Assembly: GCA_036186865.1 (NCBI GenBank)
Contig: AP025075.1
Coordinates: 23,091,686-23,155,685, forward strand
Direction of reading: 5' to 3'
Origin: Eustoma russellianum
Lineage: Eukaryota > Streptophyta > Magnoliopsida > Gentianales > Gentianaceae
Length of the DNA: 64,000 nt
Position 1 is the first letter of the stretch, and the number at the start of each line of letters is the position of its first letter. Below the pieces are notes generated by a model. That model was given only the letters and a program-made list of their open reading frames with translations, was not told the origin of the DNA and did no database searches. Shown here in pieces: positions 21,511-32,938 of the stretch. The position numbers were made by a program, and so were the translations under genes.

Positions 21511-21658
21511 AAGTTTAGGAGCCAAAAGGCCTTAAAAGAATCCAGCATTTATAAAATAAGCTAGGAAGCTGATACATCAGCTTCTGAGGGGACAACTGCC
21601 AGTCGTTTTTATCCGCATCCTTAGTTTGTCCAAAACCCGGGGGAGGGGCGGTGGCAAT
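21511..21658. other. Upstream region of the peptide gene
   Basis: No coding sequence seen. A G-rich run cccgggggaggggcgg at 21636-21651 precedes the Copia-E TSD GCAAT (21654-21658). Confidence 0.35.
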
Positions 21659-22131
21659 TGTTGAAGGAGGACTTCACCAGCAAGATGCTGTTGAAGAAAG
21701 AAGTGCAGAAGACAACAAACAAGCACAATCCGTGACAGATAGTTCAGGATAATTTATGTACGTTGGATTAATACTGCAATCAGAGGTTAGGATTCATTGT
21801 TGACCAGGCTGCGTGGATGGATCACGGGAGTGGAAGGTGTTGCGCAGGTGAAGTGAGGAAGAAGAAGGTTGGAGAAGAAGGAGACGCGCAGGAGTTTTTT
21901 AAATAGGAGCGAAAAGACACGTTTGCCCTTAATTCATGTATTGAGCGTTTTGATAATAAGGGTAGTTTAGTAATTTTGTGTCTTTTTCTGTTATAACTGA
22001 TGTACAAAAACGGGTTGAGCATTGATCCGTTCTCAGACAGTTAATCTTTGAAGCATCAATTCCTCTCTGGTTTTTCTTCCTCTTTTTCATTCTCTGCGTT
22101 ATCGTTCGATTGCTTGATTCAGTTTTTGACA
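21659..22131 (+). repeat. Copia-E 5' LTR
   Basis: Starts TGTTGAAGGAGGA and ends TTTTTGACA, 473 bases. A TATA-like tttttaaatag at about 21896 could be the promoter of the element. Confidence 0.9.
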
Positions 22132-22225
22132 TAGTATCATAGCCTTGTTGTGATCATCATTGATCTGGCTTGAGAATATAATGTGACTGTATCCTTGTTT
22201 TTGTTAATTTTGAATTGCTTCTGTA

Positions 22226-23220
22226 ATGGCTTCCCCAAGCAATAATCGAGGTACACCCGTGGAGAGTAACTCACAGAATATAATGTTTGGAACAAAAACA
22301 AATCAGAATCAAACTTTATAGAACACATTGTAGAATCCTTTCTATCTGTATTCTGGTGACAATCCTTCGACTGTGTTGGCTCAGCCTCCGTTAAGCACTC
22401 ACAACTTCCATACCTGGAGCCATACCTTCAGAAGGTGTTGTTAGTGAAGAATAAAATAAGCTTCATTGACGGCACAATTCCAAAACCATTGGAGACTGAT
22501 CCATTATATCCTATATGGAGGCAAGTAAATTCTATGGTACAATCTTGGATAATGAATTCTGTTTCTCAATTTATTACGCAAAGTATTATGTGGTATAATA
22601 GTGCTGTTGATATGTGGAATGATTTGACTCTAAGGTATGGTAGTACGGATCCATTTAGACTCTCTAAATTACTTGAAAATTTCTACTGCATAGAGCAGGA
22701 TACCTTGTCTGTGACTGATTACTTCACAAAGATGAAAGTAGTTTGGGAAGAACTTATGGTTTTAAGACCTCTGCCTACCTGTAATTGCAGAGGTTGTAGG
22801 TGCAATGTAACTATAGAGATGAAGAAGTTTGTTGAGAGTGACTATGTCAATAAGTTTGTAAAAGGATTGAATGATAATTTTGATCCTGTTAAATCACAGG
22901 TGTTTGTGATGACACCCCTACCTGATATGAATACTGCCTTTTCAATGACTTTAAAATTTGAGAGAAAAGTTATGTCCGAGTCTTCTGTGGTTGTTCTTGA
23001 TGGTAATGCTGCTTAATGAGTGATGGTGTTGAAAATCCAGAAGGTTTGATTGCCAATGCTTATGTGAAAAGGCAACAGACGGCTGGATATAAAAGAGGTA
23101 ACGGTATGTACTCTCAAGGGGATAACAGACGTTATCAATGTACTCATTGTGGTATGTTAGGACATACTGTTGACAGATGCTATAACAAGCACAGGTACCC
23201 CTTGGGTTTACTCCATCTAA
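22226..23220 (+). pseudogene. Copia-E gag with CCHC knuckle
   Basis: A start at 22226 is stopped near 22320; the main part resumes at 22435. It shows the retrotransposon gag core FIDGTIPKP, WRQVNSMVQSWIMNSVS, MWNDLTLRYG and DYFTKMKVVWEEL, then after a stop near 23014 the knuckle CTHCGMLGHTVDRCYNKHRYP-like at about 23138-23200 (C-x2-C-x4-H-x4-C intact). Broken by at least three stops or frameshifts. Confidence 0.85.
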
Positions 23221-23233
23221 ACCTAGAATTAAT

Positions 23234-24420
23234 ATGTCTGAGGTGGTTGAAGTAGAACCTGAGATAAGTCAGATTGAAAGGAGTGTTCAGTCATTGTTGT
23301 TAACTCCTCATCAAAATCATAAATTGCTGAAGTGGTTTAGCAAGCAAGAAGAGGGTTCAGAGGAAGGAGTGAGGCCTGCTGTTCAGGATGCTGTCATGTC
23401 TGCTCAGACTGGTAAGTTGGCAGGTAACACTCCTACTAATGTTTTAAACACATGGATTTCGGATTCTGGTACAACATATCATATTGCATCAAACCTCTCC
23501 TTATTTTCTTCTTATAGACCTATAAACCGCATCTCTATTAAATTGCCTACCAAGATGATAGTTTCAGCAACACATATTGGCACAGTTGTTGTTAATTGCT
23601 ATCTGATTCTCAAAGATGTCTTGTATGTTCCAGTTTTTGCCTTCAAACTTTTAGCACTTAGTAAGCTCACTTCTAATCCTAGCTTACTTATTCAGGTTCA
23701 CTGTGACACTTGTTTGATAAAGGGTCAATTGTCCAAGAGGATGATTGGTTTATCTAAATTGTTCCATGGCTCATACTACCTACAAGGGACTGCAGTCTTG
23801 AGTGCTGTGCCAACTTGTCTTACTACAAAAGTGTATGACAAAGCTAGTGTATTATGGCATTGCAGGTTGAGGCATGCCTCAATTCCCACAATAAAGAAAA
23901 TCCAAAAGCATGATGCTTCAGTGTCAGCACAAGAACTCTCCATTCCCTGTTTCATAGGTCCCTTAGGCAAGCTCAGAAAGCACCCTTTCCTGTTTCCTTT
24001 TTAGTTTGTAAAAATCCTTTTGATCTTGTCCATGTTGATGTTTGTAGGCACCCCACACTGTATGCCCAAAGATTCTACCTTACAATTGTAGATGATTACA
24101 GTAGATATGTCTGGGTCTGCTTGTTGTAATCAAAATGTGAAGTTAGAAGTTTATTACAAAACTTCTCTCAGTTTGCTACCACTCAATTTGGAAAAACCAT
24201 TAAAGTCCTTAGAGCAGATAATGGTCAGGAGATTAATATGCCTGAGTTTTATGTGAAGCATGCCATGATTCATCAGATAAGTTGTGTATACACACCACAA
24301 CAGAATGGTGTGGTGGAAAGCAAATACCAGCACATACTCACGGTTGCAAGACCACTGAAATTCCAAGAATATCTGCTCCTAAGTATCCTCTTCAATCTCA
24401 TTACTCATTACGTCAGTTAA
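23234..24420 (+). pseudogene. Copia-E protease and integrase
   Basis: Protease signature ISDSGTTYHIAS at about 23456 (D-S-G intact). GAG-pre-integrase VLWHCRLRHAS near 23850. Integrase aspartates: HVDVCRHP near 24030 and RADNGQE near 24210; glutamate in NGVVESKYQHIL near 24310. Stops near 24003 and 24127 and the missing end of the catalytic core after 24350 make it non-functional. A stretch between the integrase and RT (24350-24480) is deleted relative to a normal Copia. Confidence 0.85.
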
Positions 24421-25930
24421 CACAAATATACAAAAACTATGTGCTTAACATTAGTTTGCAGCAAGAACCTACAACCTATCATCAAGCAGCACAGTCAGCT
24501 CACTGGCAGCAAGCTATGCAGCTGAGTTAGCAGCCTTGGAGGCTAATGATACTTGGAGTTTGGTCCAGTTACCTGCAGGTAAAAGACCAATTGGATGCAA
24601 GTGGGTATACAAAATAAAAAAGAAGGTAGATGAAAGCATTAAACGGTATAAGGCTAGGTTGGTGGCTAAGAGATACACTCAACAAGCTGGGATTGATTAC
24701 AACGATACCTTCTTTCTTGTTGCCAAAATGACAAATGTCAGTCTCATCATTGCATTAGCTTCCCTTAGAAACTGGCATCTTCATCAGTTTGATGTCAATA
24801 ATGCCTTTCTTCACAGTGATTTGCATCAGGAAATCTATATGACCCTGCCTGAGGGTGTATCATCTTCCGCTCCTGGTACAGTATATAAGCTCACCATGTC
24901 CTTGCATAGTTTGAAGCAAGCTAGTAGGCAATGGAACGAGAAACTCACTCAGTTTCTCTTATCTAGTGGCTACAAACAATCCATCACCAAAGAAACTGCA
25001 GGCACATTCCTTGTTCTTCTGGTTTATGTAGATGACATCTTAGTGGCTAGTGATTCTCCCTCTGAAATTCAAGCTCTATAGGCTTCTTCGCATTAGGTCT
25101 TTCATATTATGGACCTTGTCTCTCTCAAGTATTTTTTTGTCTTAGAAGTGGTCAGGTCTCAGGGAGGGATTGTGTTATGCCAAAGGAAGTACACGTTGGA
25201 GCTGCTACAAGAAACTGGAACCCTTGCCTCAAATCCTGCCAAGAGCCCCATGGAGCAAAACCTGAAGTTGACATATAATGATACAGAGTTCATAGAAGAT
25301 GTATCTTGATATAGAAGAATGATTGGGAAACTGTTATACCTGACTATTACCAGACCAGATATTACCTATGTTGTACAACAACTCAGCCAGTTTCTTGATG
25401 TTCCTACTAGCTTACAGCTCAAGACAGCACAGAGAGTGTTGAAATACCTAAAAGGCACACCAGGGCAAGTACTTTGCTATCTAAGTACATGTTATTCGAA
25501 GATGACAGCCTTTTTAGACTCAGATTTGGGAGGATGCTAAGAGACAAGGAAATCAGTAACAGGATACTTTGTATTTCTTGGAAATTAATTGATATCTTGA
25601 AAGGCTAAGAAGCAAACTACAGTCTTCAAGTCTTCATCAGAAGTGGAATATAGAGTTATTGCCTTAGCCACTTGTGAGGTGCAATGGATACTCTATTTGT
25701 TGAAGGATTTGCAGGTTGATCATAGTAAGCAAGTTGATCAATTTTGTGATAATAGGAGTGCCATTTATATTGTGGAAAATCCAGTGTTTCATAAGAGAAC
25801 CAAATACATAGAAATTGATTGCCACATTGTAAGAGACAAGTACCAATAAGGTACTATCTGGCCTATGCCTATTAATACTAGATTGCAGGTTGCTGATATT
25901 TTCACCAAGGCATTAGATTCACACATATTA
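24421..25930 (+). pseudogene. Copia-E reverse transcriptase and RNase H
   Basis: RT: GCKWVYKIK, YKARLVAKRYTQQAGIDY, QFDVNNAFLHSDLHQEIY, SLHSLKQASRQW and the catalytic VYVDDILVASD (about 25022-25055). Then RITRPDITYVVQQLSQF-type segment near 25345, RNase H aspartate in FLDSDLGG (25510-25530), and CDNRSAIYIVENP near 25745, ending TKALDSHI near 25905. Stops at 25081, 25309 and 25540 interrupt an otherwise well kept domain series. Confidence 0.88.
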
Positions 25931-25991
25931 AGCATCCTGACTGAGGCTTTAGGGGTTTGCAATCTGTTTTCTCAGCCAGGATTGAGGTGGG

Positions 25992-26485
25992 TGTTGAAGG
26001 AGGCCTTCACCAGCAAGCTGCTGTTAAAGGAAGAAGTGCAGAAGACAACAAACAAGCACAATCTGTGACAAGTGGTTCAGGATAATTTCTGTATGTTGGA
26101 TTAATACTACAATCCGAGATTAGGATTGATTGTTGACCAGGCTGCGTGGATGGATCACAGGAGTGGAAGGTGTTGTATAGGTTAAGTGAGGAAGAAGGAG
26201 GTTGGAGAAGAAGAAGACGCACGGGAGTTTTTTAAATTGGAATGAAAGACACTTTTGCCCTTAGTTCATGTATTGTAGCGTTTTGATAATGAGGGTAGTT
26301 TAGTAATTTTGTGTTTATTTTCTGTTATAACTGCTGTACAAAAACGGGTTGATCATTGACCCGTTCTCAGACGGTTAATCTTTGAAGCATCAATTCCTCG
26401 CTGTGCTTTTGTTTCTTTCTCTGGCTTATCTTCCTCTTTTTCATTCTCTGCTTTATCTTTCGATTGCTTGATTCAATTTTTCACA
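25992..26485 (+). repeat. Copia-E 3' LTR
   Basis: Starts TGTTGAAGGAGGC and ends TTTTTCACA, 494 bases; some 20 bases longer than the 5' copy, partly through a ctttctctggcttatctt insertion near 26410. Followed by TSD GCAAT. Confidence 0.9.
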
Positions 26486-26599
26486 GCAATAGGTTTTTTC
26501 CTTCCCGTTGTAAAACATTGTAATACTTCAAATGTTTCATCAGCGTGTTTCTTGGTCTGTTTGTTCAATGTGTTTGGTGTCAGTATATTTCACGTACCG

Positions 26600-26790
26600 T
26601 GTAAAGAATTAGAAACAATGTAGTATTTTTTCACACTTTTACTATCACCAATCATATGGTTAATCTACAATTTTGTAACAATAAATGAGCAATATCCTCA
26701 ACAAACTTATCCTAACAAATACAATCCCAACAAATACAATCTCAACAAACTTATCCCAACAACTTCAAACAACATCTCAACAATAAATCC
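26600..26790 (-). repeat. Copia-X 3' LTR, distal part
   Basis: Matches 30062-30241 (shared aacaatgtagtatttnttcacacttttacta and repeated aacaaacttatcctaacaaatacaat). Contains a short tandem series of acaaatacaatcccaaca-type units. Interrupted at 26790 by the LINE; the LTR beginning is at 28362-28374. Confidence 0.75.
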
Positions 26791-28361
26791 ACCTCATATT
26801 CAATCTCCATCAATGGGTCTCCTTCTGGCTTTCTTCAAGGAAGGCGTGGTCTTAGACATGGTTACTACTGTCCCCATACTTGTTTGTTATTGGCTTGGAA
26901 TATTTGTCTAGGTCCCTAAATCAACTAGAGTTTGATCAAGATTTCAACTTCCATCCTAAGTGTCAGGGTCAGAAAATCACCCATTAAGCTTTGCTGATGA
27001 CTTGATGCTTTTTTTTGCCAGGGGATGCTACTTATGTAATGAAGCTGATGGACAAATTAAAGGGTTTTAGTGACATCTCAGGGCTCAAGATCAATGCCAC
27101 AAAGTCTTAAGTTCTTCAATGCTGGTTTGGGCAATAACGTAGCTAATGGCATCTCACGTCCTGCTTTTTCCCCTGGCACTATGCCCTTCAGTTACCTTGG
27201 GCTACCAGTGATAGGCCACAAATTACAATTTTCTCATTATTCTGCCTATCTCAACAAACTAGTGCAATCTGTAACCTTTGGAAGAATACACATCTCTCAT
27301 ATGCTGACAGGGTAGTTCTCATCAAATCAATTCCAAAAGGACTACACTGTTTTTTGCTCAATGCCTTACATGTCCCTATGTAAGTTATAGATCAGGTAAA
27401 TCGTATTTGCATTCATTTTCTCTGGGCCAGTTGCATAACTGGGAATAGAAAGGCAAAGGTATGTTCGAAACAAATTTGTCTTCCAAAATCTGAAGGTGGC
27501 TTGGGAATCTTGCAATTAAAAGCTTAGAACAAAGCATTATTGGTCAAGAATCTTTGGGACCTACATCTCAAGAAAGATCTAATATGGGTGAAATGGATAA
27601 ATACAAGATACAAAATGGAGCTTGATTTATGGTCCCAACCTATTACTAAGCTGCATTCTCCACTCATCAAGGCACTTCTTAACATCAGATATGAGTTGAT
27701 CGCTAGGCAAGGAAAAATACAGCATGCACAGTCATTAGTGGATTCTTGGGCATCTGGGCAGAAACTAAGGGCCATTGCATCATATAATATTATAGGTACT
27801 CTATTTCTAAGGTCCCTTAGCACTCCCTAGTGTGGGATTCATCCATTACTCATAATCATGCCTTCATCTTCTGGCTGGCTGTTTCCATGAAATTGGATAC
27901 TAAGAGTAATATGCCTTTCATCTCGGATAACACTTGCCTTTTCGCCCTATGATGAAACAGTAAAGCATCTATTTTTCATGTGCCCAACAGTCAGCCCAAT
28001 TTAGGAAGCACTACAAGTCCTTTTCAGGTTGCCTCAATCATTAATCAGCCTGCCCAAGATACTTGCTTGGGGTAATAGGAATTTTAGAGGAAACACAATC
28101 AGGTTAAAGGGTATCAAATCAGCTTGGCTGCCGCAGTTTATATGGTTTGGCATTGCAGAAACAAGTTATTTTTTGAGGGCACCACGCTAGTGGTTGGGGA
28201 TGTATCGCATAAACTTCAAGCGCATATGTTCAGGGTCCTGAACACACTCAATTCTTGAGTTGCACATTTTTTATTGTTGTATGTTTAATGGATTTTATGG
28301 GATGCATCCCCCTCATGATGCCTCGTTCATGGTTAATATAATTTGCATTTTAACCAAAATA
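26791..28361 (+). mobile_element. 5'-truncated L1-type LINE (TSD AATAAATCC)
   Basis: AATAAATCC is found at 26782-26790 and again at 28362-28370, the expected direct repeat of target-primed insertion. Inside, frames on the plus strand show LINE RT fragments: GFLQGRRGLRHG-like near 26830, LSFADDLML-like near 26990 (catalytic box), LKINATKS near 27085 and a FSYLGLPVIGHKL segment near 27190. A zinc-binding tail FMCPTV is near 27980. Multiple frameshifts. The 3' end lacks a long poly-A and shows aaaccaaaataa instead. Confidence 0.78.
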
Positions 28362-28374
28362 AATAAATCCAATA

Positions 28375-28799
28375 CTCCCCCTCAAGTTAGAGCATGGATG
28401 TCAAGAATGCCCAACTTGCGTAAATGATGAAAGCGATCAGGACCCAAAACCTTGGTGAACATATTGACCAATTGAGAATCCAAGGTGACATTATGGGGAG
28501 CACAGTCTTGGATAGGTAATGTTGACGAACAAAATGACAATCAATCCTGATGTATTTAGTGCGCTCATGGAAAACGGGGTTGGCAACAATGTGTAAGGCG
28601 GCTTATTTTTCGCAACAGAGCGGGACAGGCGCGCTAAGTGGGACACACACGTTTTCAAGTAACCAGCAAAGCTAAGCAATTTCGCTGGATGCATGTGCCA
28701 TGGCGCGATATTCTGCTTCAGCAGAGAAACAAGAAACAACGAGTTGTTTCTTAGAGTGCCACGAGATAAGAGAGGACACAAGAAAGATAACATACCCAG
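28375..28799 (-). pseudogene. Copia-X RNase H remnant
   Basis: On the minus strand: TGYVIFL, SWHSKKQLVVSCSSAEAEYRAMAHAS (split over two quoted runs in shifted frames), and a downstream part ending just before the purine tract. The acidic SAEAEY motif is recognisable. Several frameshifts. Ends at the inversion breakpoint near 28800. Confidence 0.7.
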
Positions 28800-28800
28800 T

Positions 28801-29990
28801 AGTAGAACGTAAGAATCGTTACATCCTTGAAGTAGCTCGTGTCATTCGGTTTCAAGCTCGCTTACCTATTAAGTTCTGGGGGGAATGTGTCCTCACTGCT
28901 ACTTATCTTATTAATCGCATGCCTTTGTCTGTCCTTGACAATAAAAATACATATGAAGTATTAATGGGTCACCTACCTTCTCATTCCCATTTGCATGTCT
29001 TTGGTTGTTTGCTATCAGTCTCTCGGTCATCGCGATAAGTTTTCCCCATGCTTGACTCTGGGCATTTTCCTTGGTTATCCTCAGCGACAAAAGGGTTATA
29101 AAGTGTTTGACTTGTCTAATGTTCATTTTGAAGAGCACATCTTCTTTTTAGACATTTGTCTTCTGTCGACCTATGTCCATCTTCGTTGCCATCCACCACT
29201 GTCTCCTGTTGGGATGATGCTGTGCTTCCTGCCTCTTTGGACTCGCCCAAAGTGGATGCTCCTGCACCTCCACCTTCCCGCAACGTGCGTTCCCTGCATC
29301 TTCCCCGTCCCTTGGCTGACTTTGAGGTTGCTTTTCCGCCATCACTTGAGCCATCGTTGCACTCTCCTCCTTCAGCTAACTCTACGGTATTTCCTTTATC
29401 ACACTTTCTTTCTTATTCTAAATTATCTCAGACCCATCACGGTTTCCTAGCAGCCATCTCAGCCACATATGAGCCTTCTTCTTTTCATCAGGCAATTCGA
29501 CATTCTCATTGGCGCAATGCCATGCAGAGAGAAATTGATACTTTGGAAGCCAATCATAATTGGTCCCTTGTTCCCTTGCCTCCGGACAAATGGGCTATTG
29601 ACTCCAAATGGGTCTATAAAGTCAAATAACATCCTGATTGTACGATTGAGTGCTATAAAGCTCGTTTGGTTGCTCGTGGTTATACAAAGACTGAAGGTGT
29701 TGTTTTTCCTGAAACCTTTGCTCCAGTTGCTAAGTTAGTTACTGTTCGATGTCTGATTGCCGTCGCTATTGCTCGACAATGGCATTTGCATCAATTAGAA
29801 GTCAATAATACATTCCTTCATGGGGATCTTGAGGAGGATGTATGCATGCGGATTCCCCAAGGTTTTGCTCGTAAGGGGAGACCTGTGTGCGCAAATTACA
29901 TAAATCTTTATACGGTCTACGTCAAACTTCTTGTAATTGGTATTCCAAATTTACCTCCGCTATCACTACTGTCAGTTTGCTGCTGATCCC
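28801..29990 (+). pseudogene. Copia-X integrase end and reverse transcriptase, inverted segment
   Basis: Plus-strand frames: ERKNRYILEVARVIRF, FWGECVLTATYLINRMP and the VFGCL region (integrase C-terminal half, 28805-29010), then RT N-terminal part: FHQAIRHSHWRNAM, WSLVPLPPDKWAIDSKWVYK, CYKARLVARGYTKTEGV, FAPVAKLVTVR, QLEVNNTFLHGDLEEDV (29490-29860). The catalytic YVDD part and the rest of RT are missing; the frame ends near 29986. Orientation is opposite to the LTRs and RNase H of Copia-X. It could instead be a separate insertion of another Copia. Confidence 0.75.
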
Positions 29991-30061
29991 TCACTTTTTA
30001 TTTATGCGTCAGCGATTGGGTTTGTTGGTAAAATAGAAAAGGATCTCTTATTTAGATATCA

Positions 30062-30241
30062 TGAATAAAGAATTGGAAACAATGTAGTATTTCTTCACAC
30101 TTTTACTACAACCAATCATGTGGTTAATATACAAGTTTGTGACCATAAATGAGGGATATCCTCAACAAACTTATCCTAACAAATACAATCTCAACAAACT
30201 TATACTAACAAATACAAACAACATCTTAACAATAAATCCAA
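30062..30241 (-). repeat. Copia-X 5' LTR
   Basis: About 180 bases, minus-strand start TTGGATTTATTG at 30241 (or two to three bases further) and end CTTTATTCA at 30062, followed by a degenerate Copia PBS. Short for a Copia LTR but matched by the split 3' copy. Confidence 0.7.
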
Positions 30242-30246
30242 TACCG

Positions 30247-30559
30247 TAGAGATCTGTGACTGTGCCAACTGACAGGTGAGGTTTTTGTTATTAACTTCTG
30301 ATCATCAGGTGGATACTGTAAAATTTCTTCAAGCAGGACTCACAAAATTCATCACATCCATTGTGAATGAAAAAAAGTTATTAGTTTAGCTATATAACTT
30401 AAGTTTTTACCGACTAATCTTATTTAAATTTAATCGTATGTTCGAAAGCATTTGTTATCGAATTCACTAGTTTATCGATATACCAAAGAACTTATCACAC
30501 AAGCATATATCCACATTACTAAAATACGATATTTAATACATTTTGACAAAATGAAAAAT
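30247..30559. other. Spacer, nothing recognised
   Basis: AT-rich sequence between Copia-X and the chromovirus fragment. It may include chromovirus LTR sequence but I see no terminal motifs. Confidence 0.3.
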
Positions 30560-31760
30560 TCAGGGCATAACATTCTCTCCCCACTATTAAAGTTTCGTCT
30601 TCGAAACTTACGTACCTTTAGCGAAGAGCTCAGGATATTGCTTCGTCACCTGCTGCTCTGGCTCCTAAGTCGCTTCTCGTTTGGAATGATTACTCCATTG
30701 CACATTTACGAACGAAATCGACCTCTTCCTCAATATTTGCTTCTTTCGGTCCTTAACACATATTGGTACCTCCTCATATGTAGCATCATCTCGACTTGTC
30801 AATGGCTTCTGCTCTAGGATGTGGCTTGGATCATGTGCATAACGTCACAACTGTGATACATGGAACACGTCATGTACCTGCGACAATGTAGGGGGTAACG
30901 CTAACCGATATGAGACTGCTCTGACTCTCTCTAATATATCGTATAGACAGATAAACCGAGGGCTCAGCTTCGCTTTAATACGGAATCTCATCACACCCTT
31001 CCTAGGAGAAATCCTCAAGTAGAATTTTTCTCGAACCTCAAACTCTATCAGTCGTCTCTTGGAGTCTGTCCAACTCATTGACCTTATCTAAGGTCTTCTC
31101 TACCAATTCTAGACCCATGATGGCTCTCTCTCCGACTTCATCCCAGTAGAGCAAAGATCGACACTTACGAACTGTGGTAACTGTTATTATATGAGAACTC
31201 ATTTGCTTCACGCACTAATCCCACTTACCTTGTATCCTAAAGCCCAAGAACGTAACATGTCCTCCAAAGTCTGTATGGTTTGCTCCGACTGCCCATCTAT
31301 CTACGTAAGAAAATCTGTGCTCATTCAGATTTCAGCACCCACAGCACACTGATATGCCTTCCAGAATCGTGATGTGAAGCACGGATCTCTATCACAAACA
31401 ATACTGATTGGCGTCACATGTAAGATCACAACATCATCCATATATATGTCCACCAACTTCACTACTCAACGTCTTGATCGACACAGGTAGAAAATGTGTT
31501 GACTTACTAAGTCGATAAACGATCACCCAAATTGTACCTTTCCCGCTGCGAGTCTAGGATGTCCAATAACGAAATTCATCGTGATATGCTTCCACTTACA
31601 CTTGAGAATCTCTAGAGGTTGCAATAAACCGCCGAGTCACTAATGCTCTACTTTTACTTGTAGACACACAAGACAACGCTCAACAAACTCCGCAATATGC
31701 CTTTTCCTCCCATTCCACCAATGGGTCTATTCCTTAATTTTTCTTAATCACATCCATTGT
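30560..31760 (-). pseudogene. Chromovirus (Gypsy, Tekay/Del-like) integrase and chromodomain fragment
   Basis: On the minus strand, an integrase core remnant near 31560-31480 (WVIVYRLSKSTHFLPV-like), then the well kept frame 31078-30845 with EFEVREKFYLRISPRKGVMRF, KLSPRFI, YDILERVRAVSYRLALPP and VHDVFHVSQL, which is the integrase C-terminal module of chromoviruses. Past a frameshift, the chromodomain follows (HILEQKPLTSRDD, VQWSNHSKREAT, then QYPELF) down to about 30605. gag, RT and LTRs are not seen here. Chromodomains in this group guide integration to heterochromatin. Confidence 0.8.
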
Positions 31761-32042
31761 GGATGAACATTTCCATGATACTATTTCCATTTGAAATAAA
31801 AAATAAAAAATAAAAATATAATTAGAGACGGGGTGATATATATTTGGTTCACCTATTGTTGTGAAGGTAAACGAATATGTCACAAAACCTATTCGGTGGC
31901 TATTTCGATGAGGTTGATCACTTAATAATAATTACATTATATTCCTTGAAATCAGACAACATATAATCTTGTTTTAAAACTAATTTCAATGAGAGTAAAA
32001 CAAAGAAAAAGTATGTTTCATAGTGTAGATCTGTTTGCTTTG
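31761..32042. other. Spacer left of the Tat element
   Basis: AT-rich, with a homopurine-like aaataaaaaataaaaaataaaaa run near 31796. Ends with the TSD CTTTG at 32038-32042. No gene seen. Confidence 0.4.
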
Positions 32043-32863
32043 TGATGAACCAAAAAATACCACCTGTTAGTCAACAATAGTCAATGGTAGGATATGAGTA
32101 TAAAAATGTTAAGTCCTGCAGGTCGGCCCAAAGCTCGACAAGGTCATATATTGACAAATAATTCATCTCGGCCACAACGCATCTCGTCCTCAGCTCCATC
32201 TCGGCCGATGATAGCAGGCCACACTTGTGACGTCAACTGCGGTCATCATGATAGGCCGACCTATGCTCTCTAAAGTAGGCCACTTACGTCTCAACAAGCC
32301 GACCCCACGCCCCAGGTCATCCCAGGCACTTCTGATTATCTTTGGAAGGCTTGGCCTCGGCTCTAGAAGTTTACCCAGGGTGATTCTACCAGGTGAAACT
32401 CCTAGCCAGATGTCCCCAGCCAGCTTACTCAGCTCAGTACAGTGCCACTTGGCGAGCATGCAAGAGTAAGAGTCATGTTTGTGACCTCCTTGCATGTCAC
32501 GATTTCTGGACTCAGCCCATGCATTGGACCAAGCAGTTATATAAAAGGCAGAAAACAGGAGAGAGAAAGGGGAGGGAAAATTCACAAATTACAACTGTGA
32601 CTCATCTTCCTCACGGTGAAAAACAACCAGGTTTACCAGAAAACCTTCTACATATAAACTATTACCAATATATAAACCTCTCCATAAATGGCCTCTACTG
32701 ACTTGAGCGCCGGAGGGTATTACCCGGGGCCATAGATCCCAGGTCCTCTGACCTTGTTCCTTTGTGCAGGTCGGCTAATAGTCCATTACAAATAACTGAC
32801 AGAGAATTGACGGCGTAACCCCCACATCATACTTATTACTTGGTGATAAATCTGACATCATCA
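32043..32863 (+). repeat. Tat element 5' LTR
   Basis: Starts TGATGAACC and ends GACATCATCA. Contains ggtcggcc/ctcggcc-rich sequence, a likely TATA box atataaaagg at about 32540, and gacttgagcgccggagggtatt near 32700, a motif also seen in the remnant at 58185. Confidence 0.92.
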
Positions 32864-32866
32864 AAT

Positions 32867-32883
32867 TGGCGCTAGAAGGAGGG
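32867..32883 (+). promoter_or_regulatory. Primer binding site of the Tat element
   Basis: TGGCGCTAGAAGGAGGG starts three bases after the LTR. TGGCGC-type binding sites are usual in Gypsy elements; I do not assign the tRNA firmly. Confidence 0.75.
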
Positions 32884-32938
32884 CCTGAACCTCCGTCATA
32901 CAAGTGGTAGTAGATATACTGTTAAAGTTTTAGTTGTG

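Larger units (their letters stand above)
21659..26485 (+). mobile_element. Copia-E: complete but inactive Ty1/Copia element (TSD GCAAT)
   Basis: Two LTRs (21659-22131 and 25992-26485) bound an internal region with gag, protease, integrase, RT and RNase H in Copia order. GCAAT precedes (21654-21658) and follows (26486-26490) the element. A degenerate primer binding site (TAGTATCATAGCC) follows the 5' LTR and a purine-rich run precedes the 3' LTR. The LTRs differ at roughly one base in ten, so the insertion is old. It landed just upstream of the cysteine-rich peptide gene. Confidence 0.92.
26600..30241 (-). mobile_element. Copia-X: rearranged Ty1/Copia element with a nested LINE
   Basis: On the minus strand: 5' LTR 30241-30062, a PBS-like TGATATCTAAATAAG, an internal region, RNase H (28799-28375) with purine tract TTGAGGGGGAG, and a 3' LTR starting at 28374 that is split by a LINE and resumes at 26790-26600. 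Sequence taccg lies at both outer ends (26595-26599 and 30242-30246), consistent with a TSD. Part of the internal region (28801-29990) is on the plus strand, so it has been inverted in place. gag is absent. Confidence 0.75.

Noticed and set aside
32190..32585. 131-codon minus-strand frame in the Tat LTR, also at 42337-42519
   Set aside because: Antisense to the LTR promoter region and shared only because LTRs are repeated.
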